Positions 7,248 through 15,027 of a stretch of 36,717 bases of DNA are shown piece after piece. The position numbers were made by a program, and so were the translations under genes. Position 1 is the stretch's first letter. Every line of letters starts with the position of its first letter. The notes beneath the pieces are model-generated. The model saw only the letters and a list, made by a program, of their open reading frames with translations, was not told the origin of the DNA and did not search any database. Location: the NCBI GenBank assembly GCA_025450815.1, contig JANWLO010000025.1:1-36717 (forward strand), read 5' to 3'. This DNA is from Gemmatimonadaceae bacterium (GTDB taxonomy: Bacteria; Gemmatimonadota; Gemmatimonadetes; Gemmatimonadales; Gemmatimonadaceae).

Positions 7248-9182
7248 GTGGCCATCGTAACCGACCTCGAGGCACCCACCGACCTCCTGCGCGACATCTG
7301 GGAAACACCGCGCGGACTGCTCGGCACCCTGTCGAGCGTTGATCACAAGACCATCGGCAAGCGGTATCTCGTCACGGCATTCGTTTTCTTCCTGCTGGGC
7401 GGGCTCGAAGCCGCGGCCATGCGTGCGCAGCTCGCTCAGTCGGGCGAGCACCTGATGTCGCCGGAAGCGTACAACCAGCTCTTCACGATGCACGGTGTGA
7501 CGATGATCTTCCTCTTCGCTTCGCCGGTGCTGTCGGGCTTCAGCAACTATCTCTGGCCCCTGCTGATCGGTTCGCGCGACATGGCATATCCGCGCGTCAA
7601 CGCGCTGAGCTACTGGACCTTCCTCATGTCGGGGATCTTTCTCTACTCGAGCTTTCTCGTGGGCCAGGCTCCCGATGGCGGGTGGTTCGCGTACGTCCCG
7701 ATGACGGAGCGCGCGTTCTCTCCCGGGCTGAACATGGACTTCTACGCCCTCGGACTGATCTTCCTCGGCATTTCCACCACCGTGGGCGCCGTGAATTTCA
7801 TCACGACGTTCTTCAAGCTCCGCGCGCCCGGTATGTCGATAAACCGTGTGCCGATCATGATGTGGGGGACGCTCACGACCTCGTTCTCCGTGGTGTTCGC
7901 GGTGCCCGCGCTCACGGTCGCCTGCATCATGCTCTTCTTCGATCGACGGTTCGGCATGCACTTCTTCGACGCGGCGCGCGGCGGTCACCCGATGCTCTGG
8001 CAACATCTCTTCTGGATGTTCGGGCATCCATGGGTCTACATCGTCGTGCTGCCGGCGATCGGACTCGCGTCGGAGATCATCCCGACGTTCTGCCGCCGCC
8101 CGCTCGCGGGCTACACGTTCGTGGTACTCTCCACCATCGCCACCGCACTGCTCGGCTTCGGCGTGTGGGTGCACCACATGTTCGCCACGGGACTGCCGCA
8201 ACTCTCCGCCGACTTCTTCAGCGCGAGCAGCATGGTGATCTCCATCGCGAGCGGCGTCTCCATCGCCGCCTGGATTGCGACCATCTGGCAAGGGCGACCC
8301 AAATTCAAGACGCCGTTTCTCTTCATGGCGGGCTTCATCATCCTGTTCGTTATCGGCGGTGTGAGCGGGGTGATGACGGCATCCGTGCCGTTCGACTGGC
8401 AGCTCACCGACAGCTATTTCGTCGTGGCTCATCTGCACTACGTGCTCATCGGCATCAACGTGTTCCCCGTGTTCGGCGCACTCTATTACTGGCTCCCCAA
8501 GATCACCGGCCGCATGCTGTCGGAGCGCCTCGGAAGGTGGGTGTTCTGGACGATGTTCGTCGGCTTCAACCTGGGCTTTTTCCCAATGCACATCGCTGGG
8601 ATACTGGGAATGCCCCGTCGCATCTACACGTATCAATCCGGGCTCGGATGGGATTCGGTTAATCTCGTCACCACGCTCGGCGCGTACGTGTTTGCAGTAG
8701 GGGTATTGCTCTTCATCGTCGATTTTCTGCGCTCGCTGCGACACGGCGAGCCGGCGGGATGCAATCCCTGGGATGCGGCAACGCTCGAGTGGTCCACGAG
8801 CTCGCCGCCGCCGCCGTACAACTTCGCCGTGATGCCGACGGTACGCAGTCCGTATCCCTTGTGGGAGGCGCGGCTCGGCGAACAGGGTCAGAGCCAACTC
8901 GACCGAGGGGCGTTGCTCGGGAGCGGGCGCGAAACATTCGGGACGTCCGCGCTGGACTCCGATCCCGAGGAGGTTCTCCGCATGCCCGATGATTCGCTCT
9001 GGCCGGTGCTTCTCTCGCTCTCGCTGCTCGGCTTCTTCTATGGAATGTTGACGAGCGCGTGGTGGCTCGCAATTCTCGGCGTCGCCGCTCTCATCATCAC
9101 GCTCGTCGGCTGGCTCTGGCCAACGGACATCACCTCGCCTTCGCCGCCGCGCCGCATCGCGCGGCGTGGAGCAGAAGCATGA
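7248..9182 (+). CDS. ctaD: Cytochrome c oxidase subunit I (caa3 type, second copy)
   Basis: Complete catalytic subunit, 644 aa, in the cytoplasmic membrane. The GTG start at 7248 follows AGGAG. Ligands: heme a H82 and H397, heme a3 H395, CuB H260, H309 and H310, with the cross-linked Tyr at Y264. D-channel entry residues D111 and N118 are present. W262 sits where family A1 has the proton-donating Glu, and the Tyr-Ser replacement of family A2 is also absent (the sequence reads FGHPWVY). S338 sits where the K-channel Lys is expected, 29 residues after H309, the same spacing as in Paracoccus. The C-terminus, from about residue 580, adds two extra hydrophobic segments beyond the usual twelve helices. 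It overlaps ctaE by ATGA. How protons reach the active site cannot be told from the sequence. Confidence 0.96.
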   Translation: MAIVTDLEAPTDLLRDIWETPRGLLGTLSSVDHKTIGKRYLVTAFVFFLLGGLEAAAMRAQLAQSGEHLMSPEAYNQLFTMHGVTMIFLFASPVLSGFSNYLWPLLIGSRDMAYPRVNALSYWTFLMSGIFLYSSFLVGQAPDGGWFAYVPMTERAFSPGLNMDFYALGLIFLGISTTVGAVNFITTFFKLRAPGMSINRVPIMMWGTLTTSFSVVFAVPALTVACIMLFFDRRFGMHFFDAARGGHPMLWQHLFWMFGHPWVYIVVLPAIGLASEIIPTFCRRPLAGYTFVVLSTIATALLGFGVWVHHMFATGLPQLSADFFSASSMVISIASGVSIAAWIATIWQGRPKFKTPFLFMAGFIILFVIGGVSGVMTASVPFDWQLTDSYFVVAHLHYVLIGINVFPVFGALYYWLPKITGRMLSERLGRWVFWTMFVGFNLGFFPMHIAGILGMPRRIYTYQSGLGWDSVNLVTTLGAYVFAVGVLLFIVDFLRSLRHGEPAGCNPWDAATLEWSTSSPPPPYNFAVMPTVRSPYPLWEARLGEQGQSQLDRGALLGSGRETFGTSALDSDPEEVLRMPDDSLWPVLLSLSLLGFFYGMLTSAWWLAILGVAALIITLVGWLWPTDITSPSPPRRIARRGAEA

Positions 9183-9793
9183 GTATGGCGAATCGAGATT
9201 CGCTCGCGGCGCAGCCATTCGGCTTGCCCATCTCTCCCGCGGATCACCGCTCGCCTGGTTGGTGGGCAATGGTCTTCGTCATCGTGACGGAGTCCGCGTT
9301 TTTTGCCTATTTCATCTTCAGCTATTTCTATCTCGCGTCCATGGCGCAGGGTGCGTGGCCGCCGGAGGGGGCGCCATCACTCAGGCTGGCTCTGCCGAAT
9401 ACCATCATCCTCCTCGCGAGCAGCGCCGCGCTCAAGTGGGGCGAGGCCGGGATTCGCCACGGATCGCAGCGCCGCCTTCGCGCCGGCCTGCTGCTCACGT
9501 TCCTCCTGGGCGTCGCGTTCCTCGTGATCCAGAGTATCGAATACAGTCACCAGCATTTCACCCCGGCCACAGATGCGTACGGTTCGCTTTTCTTCACGAT
9601 CACCGGCTTTCACGGCGCACATGTCGCCGTGGGATTGCTCATGAACCTGGTCGTGCAGCTTCGCGCCTGGCTCGGACACTTCTCCGCCGAGCGCCATCTC
9701 GCGGTCACTAACGCAGCGATGTACTGGCACTTCGTGGATGCAGTGTGGATCGTGGTGTTCATCTCGTTGTATCTCTCGCCGCGATTCGGATGA
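9179..9793 (+). CDS. ctaE: Cytochrome c oxidase subunit III
   Basis: A 204-aa membrane protein of the COX3 family with about five hydrophobic segments, typical of the short bacterial form. It stabilises subunit I and is not redox-active. Family patterns are WWAMVFVIVTES in the first helix, FTITGFHGAHVAVGL in the middle and YWHFVDAVWIVVF near the end. The ATG at 9179 overlaps the ctaD stop. Its own stop overlaps the next gene start in the same way, so ctaC-ctaD-ctaE and the small genes after them appear translationally coupled. Confidence 0.95.
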   Translation: MSMANRDSLAAQPFGLPISPADHRSPGWWAMVFVIVTESAFFAYFIFSYFYLASMAQGAWPPEGAPSLRLALPNTIILLASSAALKWGEAGIRHGSQRRLRAGLLLTFLLGVAFLVIQSIEYSHQHFTPATDAYGSLFFTITGFHGAHVAVGLLMNLVVQLRAWLGHFSAERHLAVTNAAMYWHFVDAVWIVVFISLYLSPRFG

Positions 9794-10221
9794 GTACCAT
9801 GAAGGAGTCGAGCGCTCCGCGAGAGGGACGCACGCGCCGGATGGCGCTCTGGTTCGGCCTGTTCGGGGCACCGGCGATGTGGAGCCTGCAACTGATGAGC
9901 GGCTTCGCCGTGAGCGCGCACGGATGCTTTCCGTACTCGCTTCCCTTGACATCACCCACCATTGGCGTGCGAGCGATCGTGACGTTGATCAGCGTCGTCG
10001 CCGCGGCCGGTGCGATCGCCGCCGGCCTCATCGCGCACGGGAGCTGGCAGCGCACGCGAGAGTTCACGAGCGGCCCGGAGCGTGCGATGCTCGACGTGAG
10101 ACAGCAGCGCGTACGCTTCATGGCGGAATCGGGCATGCTGATGAGCGCCCTCTTTCTCTTTGTAATCGTGTTGAGCTTTGTGTCCATTGCGATGGTGTCT
10201 CCATGCACCTACGGCGCGTAG
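9790..10221 (+). CDS. Small three-helix membrane protein of the caa3 operon, function unknown
   Basis: The 143-aa product has a charged N-terminus and three hydrophobic segments at about 19-41, 60-83 and 110-135, and ends in CTYGA. The motif FGAPAMWSLQLMSGFAV in the first helix is distinctive, but I cannot assign it to a named subunit. The start is an ATG at 9790 overlapping the ctaE stop (ATGA). The next gene begins 19 bp before its end. The tight coupling suggests an extra subunit or assembly helper of this oxidase; it could be a subunit IV analogue, which is inference. Confidence 0.8.
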   Translation: MSTMKESSAPREGRTRRMALWFGLFGAPAMWSLQLMSGFAVSAHGCFPYSLPLTSPTIGVRAIVTLISVVAAAGAIAAGLIAHGSWQRTREFTSGPERAMLDVRQQRVRFMAESGMLMSALFLFVIVLSFVSIAMVSPCTYGA

Positions 10222-10604
10222 TAGCAACCCGGTACGCGAAGCGGGCGGTGCTGATCGCGCTCGCTGCCGCCGCCGCGGGCGCGTGCGGCGACGCGCGCGG
10301 CGCGCCGGCACTGAAGGTCGAGGGCGGTGACGCCGCCCGCGGTGAGCGAGCGATCGCCGCGTACGGCTGCGGAACGTGCCACATGATTCCGGGCATTCGC
10401 GAAGCGACCGGCATGGTGGGTCCGCCGCTCACCGCCTTCGCACGGCGCACTATCATCGCGGGGCGCATGCCCAACACGGCGGATGCTCTGGTGCGCTGGA
10501 TTCGCACGCCGCAGGAGGTCGATCCCGGCACCGCGATGCCCGATCTGAACGTGACCGAACGAGACGCAAAGGACATCGCGGCGTATCTGTATACGCTGCG
10601 TTGA
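10203..10604 (+). CDS. Lipoprotein cytochrome c, homologous to the caa3 subunit II heme domain
   Basis: A 133-aa monoheme cytochrome c with a signal peptide ending in a lipobox (AAGAC, Cys28). The heme motif is CGTCH at 56-60 and the likely axial Met is M112 in TAMPDL. The pattern after the heme, GP.LT then an Arg-rich stretch, PNT, WI, PG..MP and a final YLYTLR, follows the C-terminal domains of both subunit II proteins in this window. The ATG at 10203 lies 19 bp inside the preceding gene. As a membrane-tethered cytochrome it could donate electrons to this oxidase or relay them from complex III. Confidence 0.9.
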   Translation: MHLRRVVATRYAKRAVLIALAAAAAGACGDARGAPALKVEGGDAARGERAIAAYGCGTCHMIPGIREATGMVGPPLTAFARRTIIAGRMPNTADALVRWIRTPQEVDPGTAMPDLNVTERDAKDIAAYLYTLR

Positions 10605-10613
10605 GGGGAGCGG

Positions 10614-10758
10614 AACTGCGGACCGCGGAGGCGCAGAGGAAGGCAGAGGCGCAGAGATGGGCGACGATTTCCCGCGAGCTCCGCGTCTCTGCGGGTCTCT
10701 GCGTCTCAGCGTCCCTCTTTTGCCTTTTTCGTCCTTTTTCAGCAACCTGATAAGCAGC
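10614..10758. repeat. Dispersed palindromic repeat, copy 1
   Basis: The region between the cytochrome gene and cax is filled by an imperfect palindrome. GCAGAGG/GCGCAGAG motifs on the left arm face GCGTCTCTGCG-type motifs on the right arm. It ends in a T-rich run and the sequence at 10740-10757, which matches 14978-14995 of the second copy at 16 of 18 bases. The right arm, read on the minus strand, closely matches the left arm of copy 2, so the element is symmetrical. An open frame across it (from 10657) is not a gene. Confidence 0.8.
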
Positions 10759-10782
10759 GACGATCATTTACTCGGGGGCGGC

Positions 10783-11865
10783 ATGGTGCTCCTGCTTCTG
10801 TTGCTCCTCGTGCCGGTGTCGCTGGCGCTCGCCTACGTGGTGCATGCACCGGCACTCTGGATTTTCGTCGCGGCGATTCTCGCGATCGTACCTCTCGCCG
10901 AGTGGATCCGGAGGTCGACCGAGCAGCTCGCGCTGGTTGCCGGCGCGGCGATCGGCGGCCTGCTGAACGTCACGTTCGGCAACGCCACGGAGCTGGTGCT
11001 CGCGCTGTTCATTCTTCGTGCGGGGCATGATGCCGTGGTCAAGGCACAGATCACCGGCTCGATCATCGGCAACAGCCTGCTGGGACTCGGACTGGCGATC
11101 GTGGTCGGCACGTGGGGCCGCGAGCGGCAAAAGTTCAAGCGCGAGCGCGCGGGGCTTCTCGCGAGCCTTCTCGTTTTGTCGGTCATCGCGCTCATGGTGC
11201 CGGCGCTTTTCGACTACGCCGAGCGTGGCCTCTACGCGAACCCAAACCCGGGACGGCTGGATGAGCGGCTGAGTCTTGCGGTATCGGTGGTGCTCATAGT
11301 GGTCTACGTGGCGAATCTCCTTTACACGCTCGTGATGAATCGCGATGTGTTCGCGCCGGCAGAAGCGCACACGCACAAGGAGATTGATCAACCGAAAGCG
11401 TGGCCCGCGTGGCGCTCCGTTGCGGTGCTCGTGCTCGCGACCGCCGCAATCGCGTGGGAGGCTGAGCTGGTGTCGGGAGCTCTGGACGCGACAGCGCAGC
11501 GCACCGGGCTATCGACGTTTTTTCTCGGGATCGTCGTAATCGCCGTGATTGGGAACGCCGCCGAGTACATCTCGGCCGCGTATTTCGCCCGACAGGATCG
11601 CATGGGGCTCGTCATGACGATCACGGTGGGATCGTCGATTCAGGTGGCGCTCTTCACCGCACCGGTGCTGGTGCTGGTGTCGCACGCGATGAAGCATCCC
11701 ATGAATCTCGTGTTCAGCAATCCGCTCGAGCTCGTGGCGATCACCGCCGCGGCATTTACCGTGAACACCATTGCGAGGGACGGCGAAACGACCTGGTTCG
11801 AGGGCGTGCTATTACTCGCGGTCTATGCCGTCCTCGGGATCGCGTTCTACTATGTAAGAGCGTAG
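10783..11865 (+). CDS. cax: Ca2+/H+ antiporter, CaCA superfamily
   Basis: A 360-aa inner-membrane exchanger with about ten to eleven hydrophobic helices. It exports Ca2+ or a similar cation in exchange for protons. Both inverted CAX motifs are visible: [18 protein letters not shown] in the first half and [11 protein letters not shown] followed by GSSIQVALF in the second, with the ion-binding Glu in each. A short acidic or His-containing loop (AEAHTHKE) separates the halves. I chose the ATG at 10783 because the upstream in-frame sequence from 10657 is translated repeat. The start lies 26 bp after the end of repeat copy 1. It is convergent with the GH144 gene and the two stop codons touch. Confidence 0.92.
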   Translation: MVLLLLLLLVPVSLALAYVVHAPALWIFVAAILAIVPLAEWIRRSTEQLALVAGAAIGGLLNVTFGNATELVLALFILRAGHDAVVKAQITGSIIGNSLLGLGLAIVVGTWGRERQKFKRERAGLLASLLVLSVIALMVPALFDYAERGLYANPNPGRLDERLSLAVSVVLIVVYVANLLYTLVMNRDVFAPAEAHTHKEIDQPKAWPAWRSVAVLVLATAAIAWEAELVSGALDATAQRTGLSTFFLGIVVIAVIGNAAEYISAAYFARQDRMGLVMTITVGSSIQVALFTAPVLVLVSHAMKHPMNLVFSNPLELVAITAAAFTVNTIARDGETTWFEGVLLLAVYAVLGIAFYYVRA

Positions 11866-13200
11866 CTACTCGTGATCGTGCGTAGGTGGCGAGTCTTCCG
11901 TTGCGGCAGAGTCCAGCCAGCCGCCCTTGAAGCCTGCTCGCTTCAAGCCCGTCTCGATGTATGGACATGCGCGCATGAGACGCCAAACGAGGTCCGACCG
12001 GAAATTCTCCATCATGAGCGCTACCGGGCCCTGGTTAATCGCGAAGTGGAATGGAGAGATCCATCCGCCTGCACTCGATGCGTCGGTGCGAAAGGTGGGA
12101 TTGAAGCTGGCAGCAAAGCCGTATTTCCGCGCCAGGTCGGGATAGTTTTCGGCAACAGCCTTCGTTGCGGACATGACGATTTCCGGCGCAAAGGGGAGTG
12201 AGGCCAGCAGCGCCCACGGCGAGAGCGTACCATCGTCCGGGCCATACGGCACACCTCGAGCGCGATACTCCCAGAAGCGACGGACGCGGCCATCGATCGT
12301 GCGTGTTGCCGGACCCGGCCCATCGCTCGCCGTGATTCCCCAGCAGTCGGGACCGTACGCCGCAAACGCGCGCGGATTTCGCGTCGCGTACTCCCGCTGA
12401 ACAAAGGTCGCGCGCCGGCTGTTCTCGAAATAGTCGATCCCACGCCCACGCATGAAGACGTCGCGGACGTTCCGAAAATCAATCCAGCAGTGGCTGAGCT
12501 GATGGATGAATAGCGGGCCCGCGTACACGAATTCGTAGCCGTACACCTGCTTCCACAGGTAGCCCTTGCACCATGCATCATAGGTGGAAGCCGGGAGCGG
12601 GTGAGTCGGAGAACCGAGGCCGAGGACGTAGAGCAGGAGCGCCTCGGAATACCCGCTCCAGCGATACTTGAGAAAACCTTTCTCGGGATGCCACCCGAGC
12701 GACACCATGGGGCCGTCGTCGAGTGCCCACTGCCAGTCGGCACGGCGGTAGAGCGCATCCGCGCGCGAGCGAATGTCTCGTTCGTCAACGGTGTCGCGAT
12801 CGAAGTAGGCTGCGGCAGCGAGCGCGCCCGCAAAAAGGATGCTGGAGTCGATGGTGGAAAGCTCGCAGTCCCAAACGCGCCGCCCCGACCGCATATCGAG
12901 AAAATGATAAAAGAAACCGTGCGCTCCGATCGCGTCCTCACCGTCACCCTGCGGCGCCTCACAAAGAAATTGCAGCGCACGTCGCGCGCGTTGAGCCGCC
13001 GCAGCGCGAGGGAAATACCCGCGCTCGGCAGCGATGGCGTAACTGGTGAGAGCGAACCCCGATGCGGCGATGCTGGCGGGCGACGTGGCGGAGCTCTTGT
13101 CCCGCACGAGCCCTGTGACCTCATCCACCTCGTGCCAGAAATACGCCGACGCGGAACGCTCGAGGTCATCGAGCCACGCGCCACGCAGTCGATCCGTCAT
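11866..13200 (-). CDS. Glycoamylase-family protein (PF10091), GH144-like beta-1,2-glucanase candidate
   Basis: A 444-aa protein with the alpha-helical barrel pattern of the Glycoamylase family. Typical stretches are YFWHEVD near the start, GFFYHFLDM, CELSTIDSS, WGWHP-like SLGWHPEKGFLKYRW, QLSHCWIDFR, CWGITASDGP and GTLSPWALLASLPF. The family includes the GH144 endo-beta-1,2-glucanases, but other members are uncharacterised, so the substrate is open. No signal peptide is visible, so it probably acts in the cytoplasm on imported oligosaccharides. It starts at 13200 with an ATGA overlap with the GH39-like gene, so the two are translationally coupled. Confidence 0.85.
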   Translation of the reverse strand: MTDRLRGAWLDDLERSASAYFWHEVDEVTGLVRDKSSATSPASIAASGFALTSYAIAAERGYFPRAAAAQRARRALQFLCEAPQGDGEDAIGAHGFFYHFLDMRSGRRVWDCELSTIDSSILFAGALAAAAYFDRDTVDERDIRSRADALYRRADWQWALDDGPMVSLGWHPEKGFLKYRWSGYSEALLLYVLGLGSPTHPLPASTYDAWCKGYLWKQVYGYEFVYAGPLFIHQLSHCWIDFRNVRDVFMRGRGIDYFENSRRATFVQREYATRNPRAFAAYGPDCWGITASDGPGPATRTIDGRVRRFWEYRARGVPYGPDDGTLSPWALLASLPFAPEIVMSATKAVAENYPDLARKYGFAASFNPTFRTDASSAGGWISPFHFAINQGPVALMMENFRSDLVWRLMRACPYIETGLKRAGFKGGWLDSAATEDSPPTHDHE

Positions 13201-14666
13201 CCTATGTTTTGGCGAAGCGCTCCATCATCGTGCTCCAGGTCGATCGTAATCGCGGCGACTGCGTGAGGCGGGAGAGTGCATTCGAGCTCGATCGTACCGT
13301 TTGCATACGCCCATGGCTGGAGCTCCGGGATGACAGCGGACGCCTCGTGCATCGCATCCACCTGCGCGGCGCTCGGGTATGAGGGCTCGCCAAGCGCACA
13401 CCACCGCGCCTTTGCGTTGGCGTGCTCGGCGTCGATGCGCGCGACCGCCGCCGTCAGTGGCGCTCGCGCGCCGGTGAGCGATACGTGTACGCGCTCGGTT
13501 TCGATCGGATGGCGAGGCAGGGCGTGGTTGGTCAGCATGACCGTCAGTCCCCCAGTGCGTCGCACCACCCACGCGTCCACCGTGGGGTGCTTGTCGGTCC
13601 GTGCCTGCACGAGGGTGGTTCCGAGTGCGTGCAGCAGCTCGAACGCCCGATACGACGGCTTCGCGACGCCATACAGGTTGAGCAGTCCGAAACCGCCATG
13701 AAACGGCGACCAGGGGAAATAGTTCTCCTCGAAGATGTCGCTGAACGTCCAGTAGCTGTATCCGTGCACCAGCCCCGTGGCCTCGAGCATTGTTTTCACG
13801 ATAACCGGCGCGGCGTACGGTTCGTCATGCATCGGATCGAATGGGTTTGACGAGGTGTTCCATTCGGTATAGTACAGCGGATAGCCACGTGCGCGCTCAT
13901 GCGTGCGTCGTGCGCGATCCCGAAGTACGCTGCGGGTGCTGGCAGCGAGTTGCGCGATCGTGTCGTCGCCCGGTTTGCCGAACGCATCGGTGGGATAGTG
14001 GTGCGTGCTCACGAAGTCGACCGGTACGTGATTGGTCTCGCAATAGTCGAGAAAGGGTTCGATCCAGCCGTTGCTCGCGGTTGCTGGGCCGCCGACGCGA
14101 ATGCCGTCGTCGGCGCGTTTGAGTGCCTCCGCGGTCCAGTGGTAGAGCTCGAAATAATCATCGCGGGAGCCGAGCCAAAACGTCTGAAGGTTCGGCTCGT
14201 TCCACACTTCGAAGAACCATTCGCGAACCTCGGCCGCGCCGTATCGGTCGACGCAGTGCTGCCCTAGCAGCTGGATCAGCACCGCCCACAGCGCGGGATC
14301 TTTTGGCTGTGTGATGTTCCCGCGATAGTGAAAGACCGTCGCCGCACCGGACGACAGCGCGCTGGGCATGAAGCTGAGCTCGACGAACGGCCGCATCCCG
14401 ATGGAGAGCAAAAAGTCCCAGATGCGGTCTGCGTTCACGAAGGAGTGGACAAACTCGTTGCGCTCGCACACGAGCGTTCCCATGTCGTCGCAGAGCAGCC
14501 CATGGAAACGCACGCATCGCATGCCGAGCTCCGCGTGACAGCGTGCGAGTTGCGCCTGATAGTCGGAGCGCAGCGCGAGCGTCGCGTGGCCGCTTCCAAC
14601 GCACTGCTCCCACACGTGGGGCAGCGCGACGCCTGGCTGGGTGATGTCGCACTGAATCTGGAACAT
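13197..14666 (-). CDS. GH39-family glycosidase (beta-xylosidase-like)
   Basis: A 489-aa TIM-barrel glycosidase of clan A. The acid/base Glu is E157 in the motif WNEPN, and the nucleophile is probably E268 in YYTEWNTS. Other GH39-like stretches are HVWEQCVGSGHA at the N-terminus, RFHGLLCDDM, GGPAT and THHYPTD. A beta-rich C-terminal domain begins at about residue 390. No signal peptide is visible, so it is likely cytoplasmic. The reading frame is open to 14915, but upstream of 14666 it runs through the dispersed repeat and lacks family sequence, so I start at the ATG at 14666, with GGAGG 13 bases upstream. Beta-xylosidase is the usual activity, but related activities are possible. Confidence 0.9.
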   Translation of the reverse strand: MFQIQCDITQPGVALPHVWEQCVGSGHATLALRSDYQAQLARCHAELGMRCVRFHGLLCDDMGTLVCERNEFVHSFVNADRIWDFLLSIGMRPFVELSFMPSALSSGAATVFHYRGNITQPKDPALWAVLIQLLGQHCVDRYGAAEVREWFFEVWNEPNLQTFWLGSRDDYFELYHWTAEALKRADDGIRVGGPATASNGWIEPFLDYCETNHVPVDFVSTHHYPTDAFGKPGDDTIAQLAASTRSVLRDRARRTHERARGYPLYYTEWNTSSNPFDPMHDEPYAAPVIVKTMLEATGLVHGYSYWTFSDIFEENYFPWSPFHGGFGLLNLYGVAKPSYRAFELLHALGTTLVQARTDKHPTVDAWVVRRTGGLTVMLTNHALPRHPIETERVHVSLTGARAPLTAAVARIDAEHANAKARWCALGEPSYPSAAQVDAMHEASAVIPELQPWAYANGTIELECTLPPHAVAAITIDLEHDDGALRQNIG

Positions 14667-14814
14667 GCCGCTGCTCAATCCTCCGTTCCTGCCCAGCCTC
14701 GCGCTCGGCATTTGCTCCGCTAAAGGGCATAGGCTGTGCCCGATCGCATTTATCGCTGTTGCCGCCGGATGCATCGAAGGGCGAATCCGTTTGGAATCGA
14801 ATCTGCATAGGAGA

Positions 14815-14995
14815 TTGCTGAAAAAGAAGAAAAAGACAAAAGAGGGACGCCGAGCCGCAGAGGATACGCAGAGCCGCGGAGAAAGGAAGGTGAGACCGTC
14901 TGTGAAGACTTTCATCCCACTCGTCTGCGTCTCTCAGTTCACCTCGGCGACTCTGCGTCGAGCTGTTCCTGGTTTTTCAGCACCCTGATAAGCAA
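14815..14995. repeat. Dispersed palindromic repeat, copy 2, in the intergenic gap 14667-15027
   Basis: This element has inverted ends: TTGCTGAAAAA at 14815-14825 and TTTTTCAGCA beginning at 14973 on the right. Inside, the left arm is purine-rich with CCGCAGAGG and ACGCAGAG units, and the right arm has complementary TCTGCGTCTC and ACTCTGCGTC units, so the whole could fold into a long imperfect hairpin. Its right end is nearly identical to that of copy 1. It contains no open frame that looks like a transposase, so it resembles a MITE or REP-type non-autonomous element. The rest of the 361-bp gap (14667-14814 and 14996-15027) shows nothing further except the ribosome-binding site of the next gene. 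Confidence 0.82.
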
Positions 14996-15027
14996 CTGAC
15001 GACAGCTCGCATCGCGGAGGAAGGAAG

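Noticed and set aside
7059-9269. Long 736-aa minus-strand open frame antisense to ctaC-ctaD-ctaE
   Set aside because: Its translation is rich in Arg, His, Glu and Asp with no family pattern. It mirrors well-supported oxidase genes and is a high-GC shadow.
10614-10758. CRISPR array
   Set aside because: The short GCAGAG-type units are irregular and palindromic, without equal spacers or cas genes nearby.
10657-10782. N-terminal extension of the Ca2+/H+ antiporter
   Set aside because: It translates the dispersed repeat and has no antiporter sequence; the ATG at 10783 begins at the first membrane helix.
14667-14915. N-terminal extension of the GH39-like gene
   Set aside because: The added residues derive from the palindromic repeat (a poly-Phe stretch) and do not belong to the glycosidase fold.
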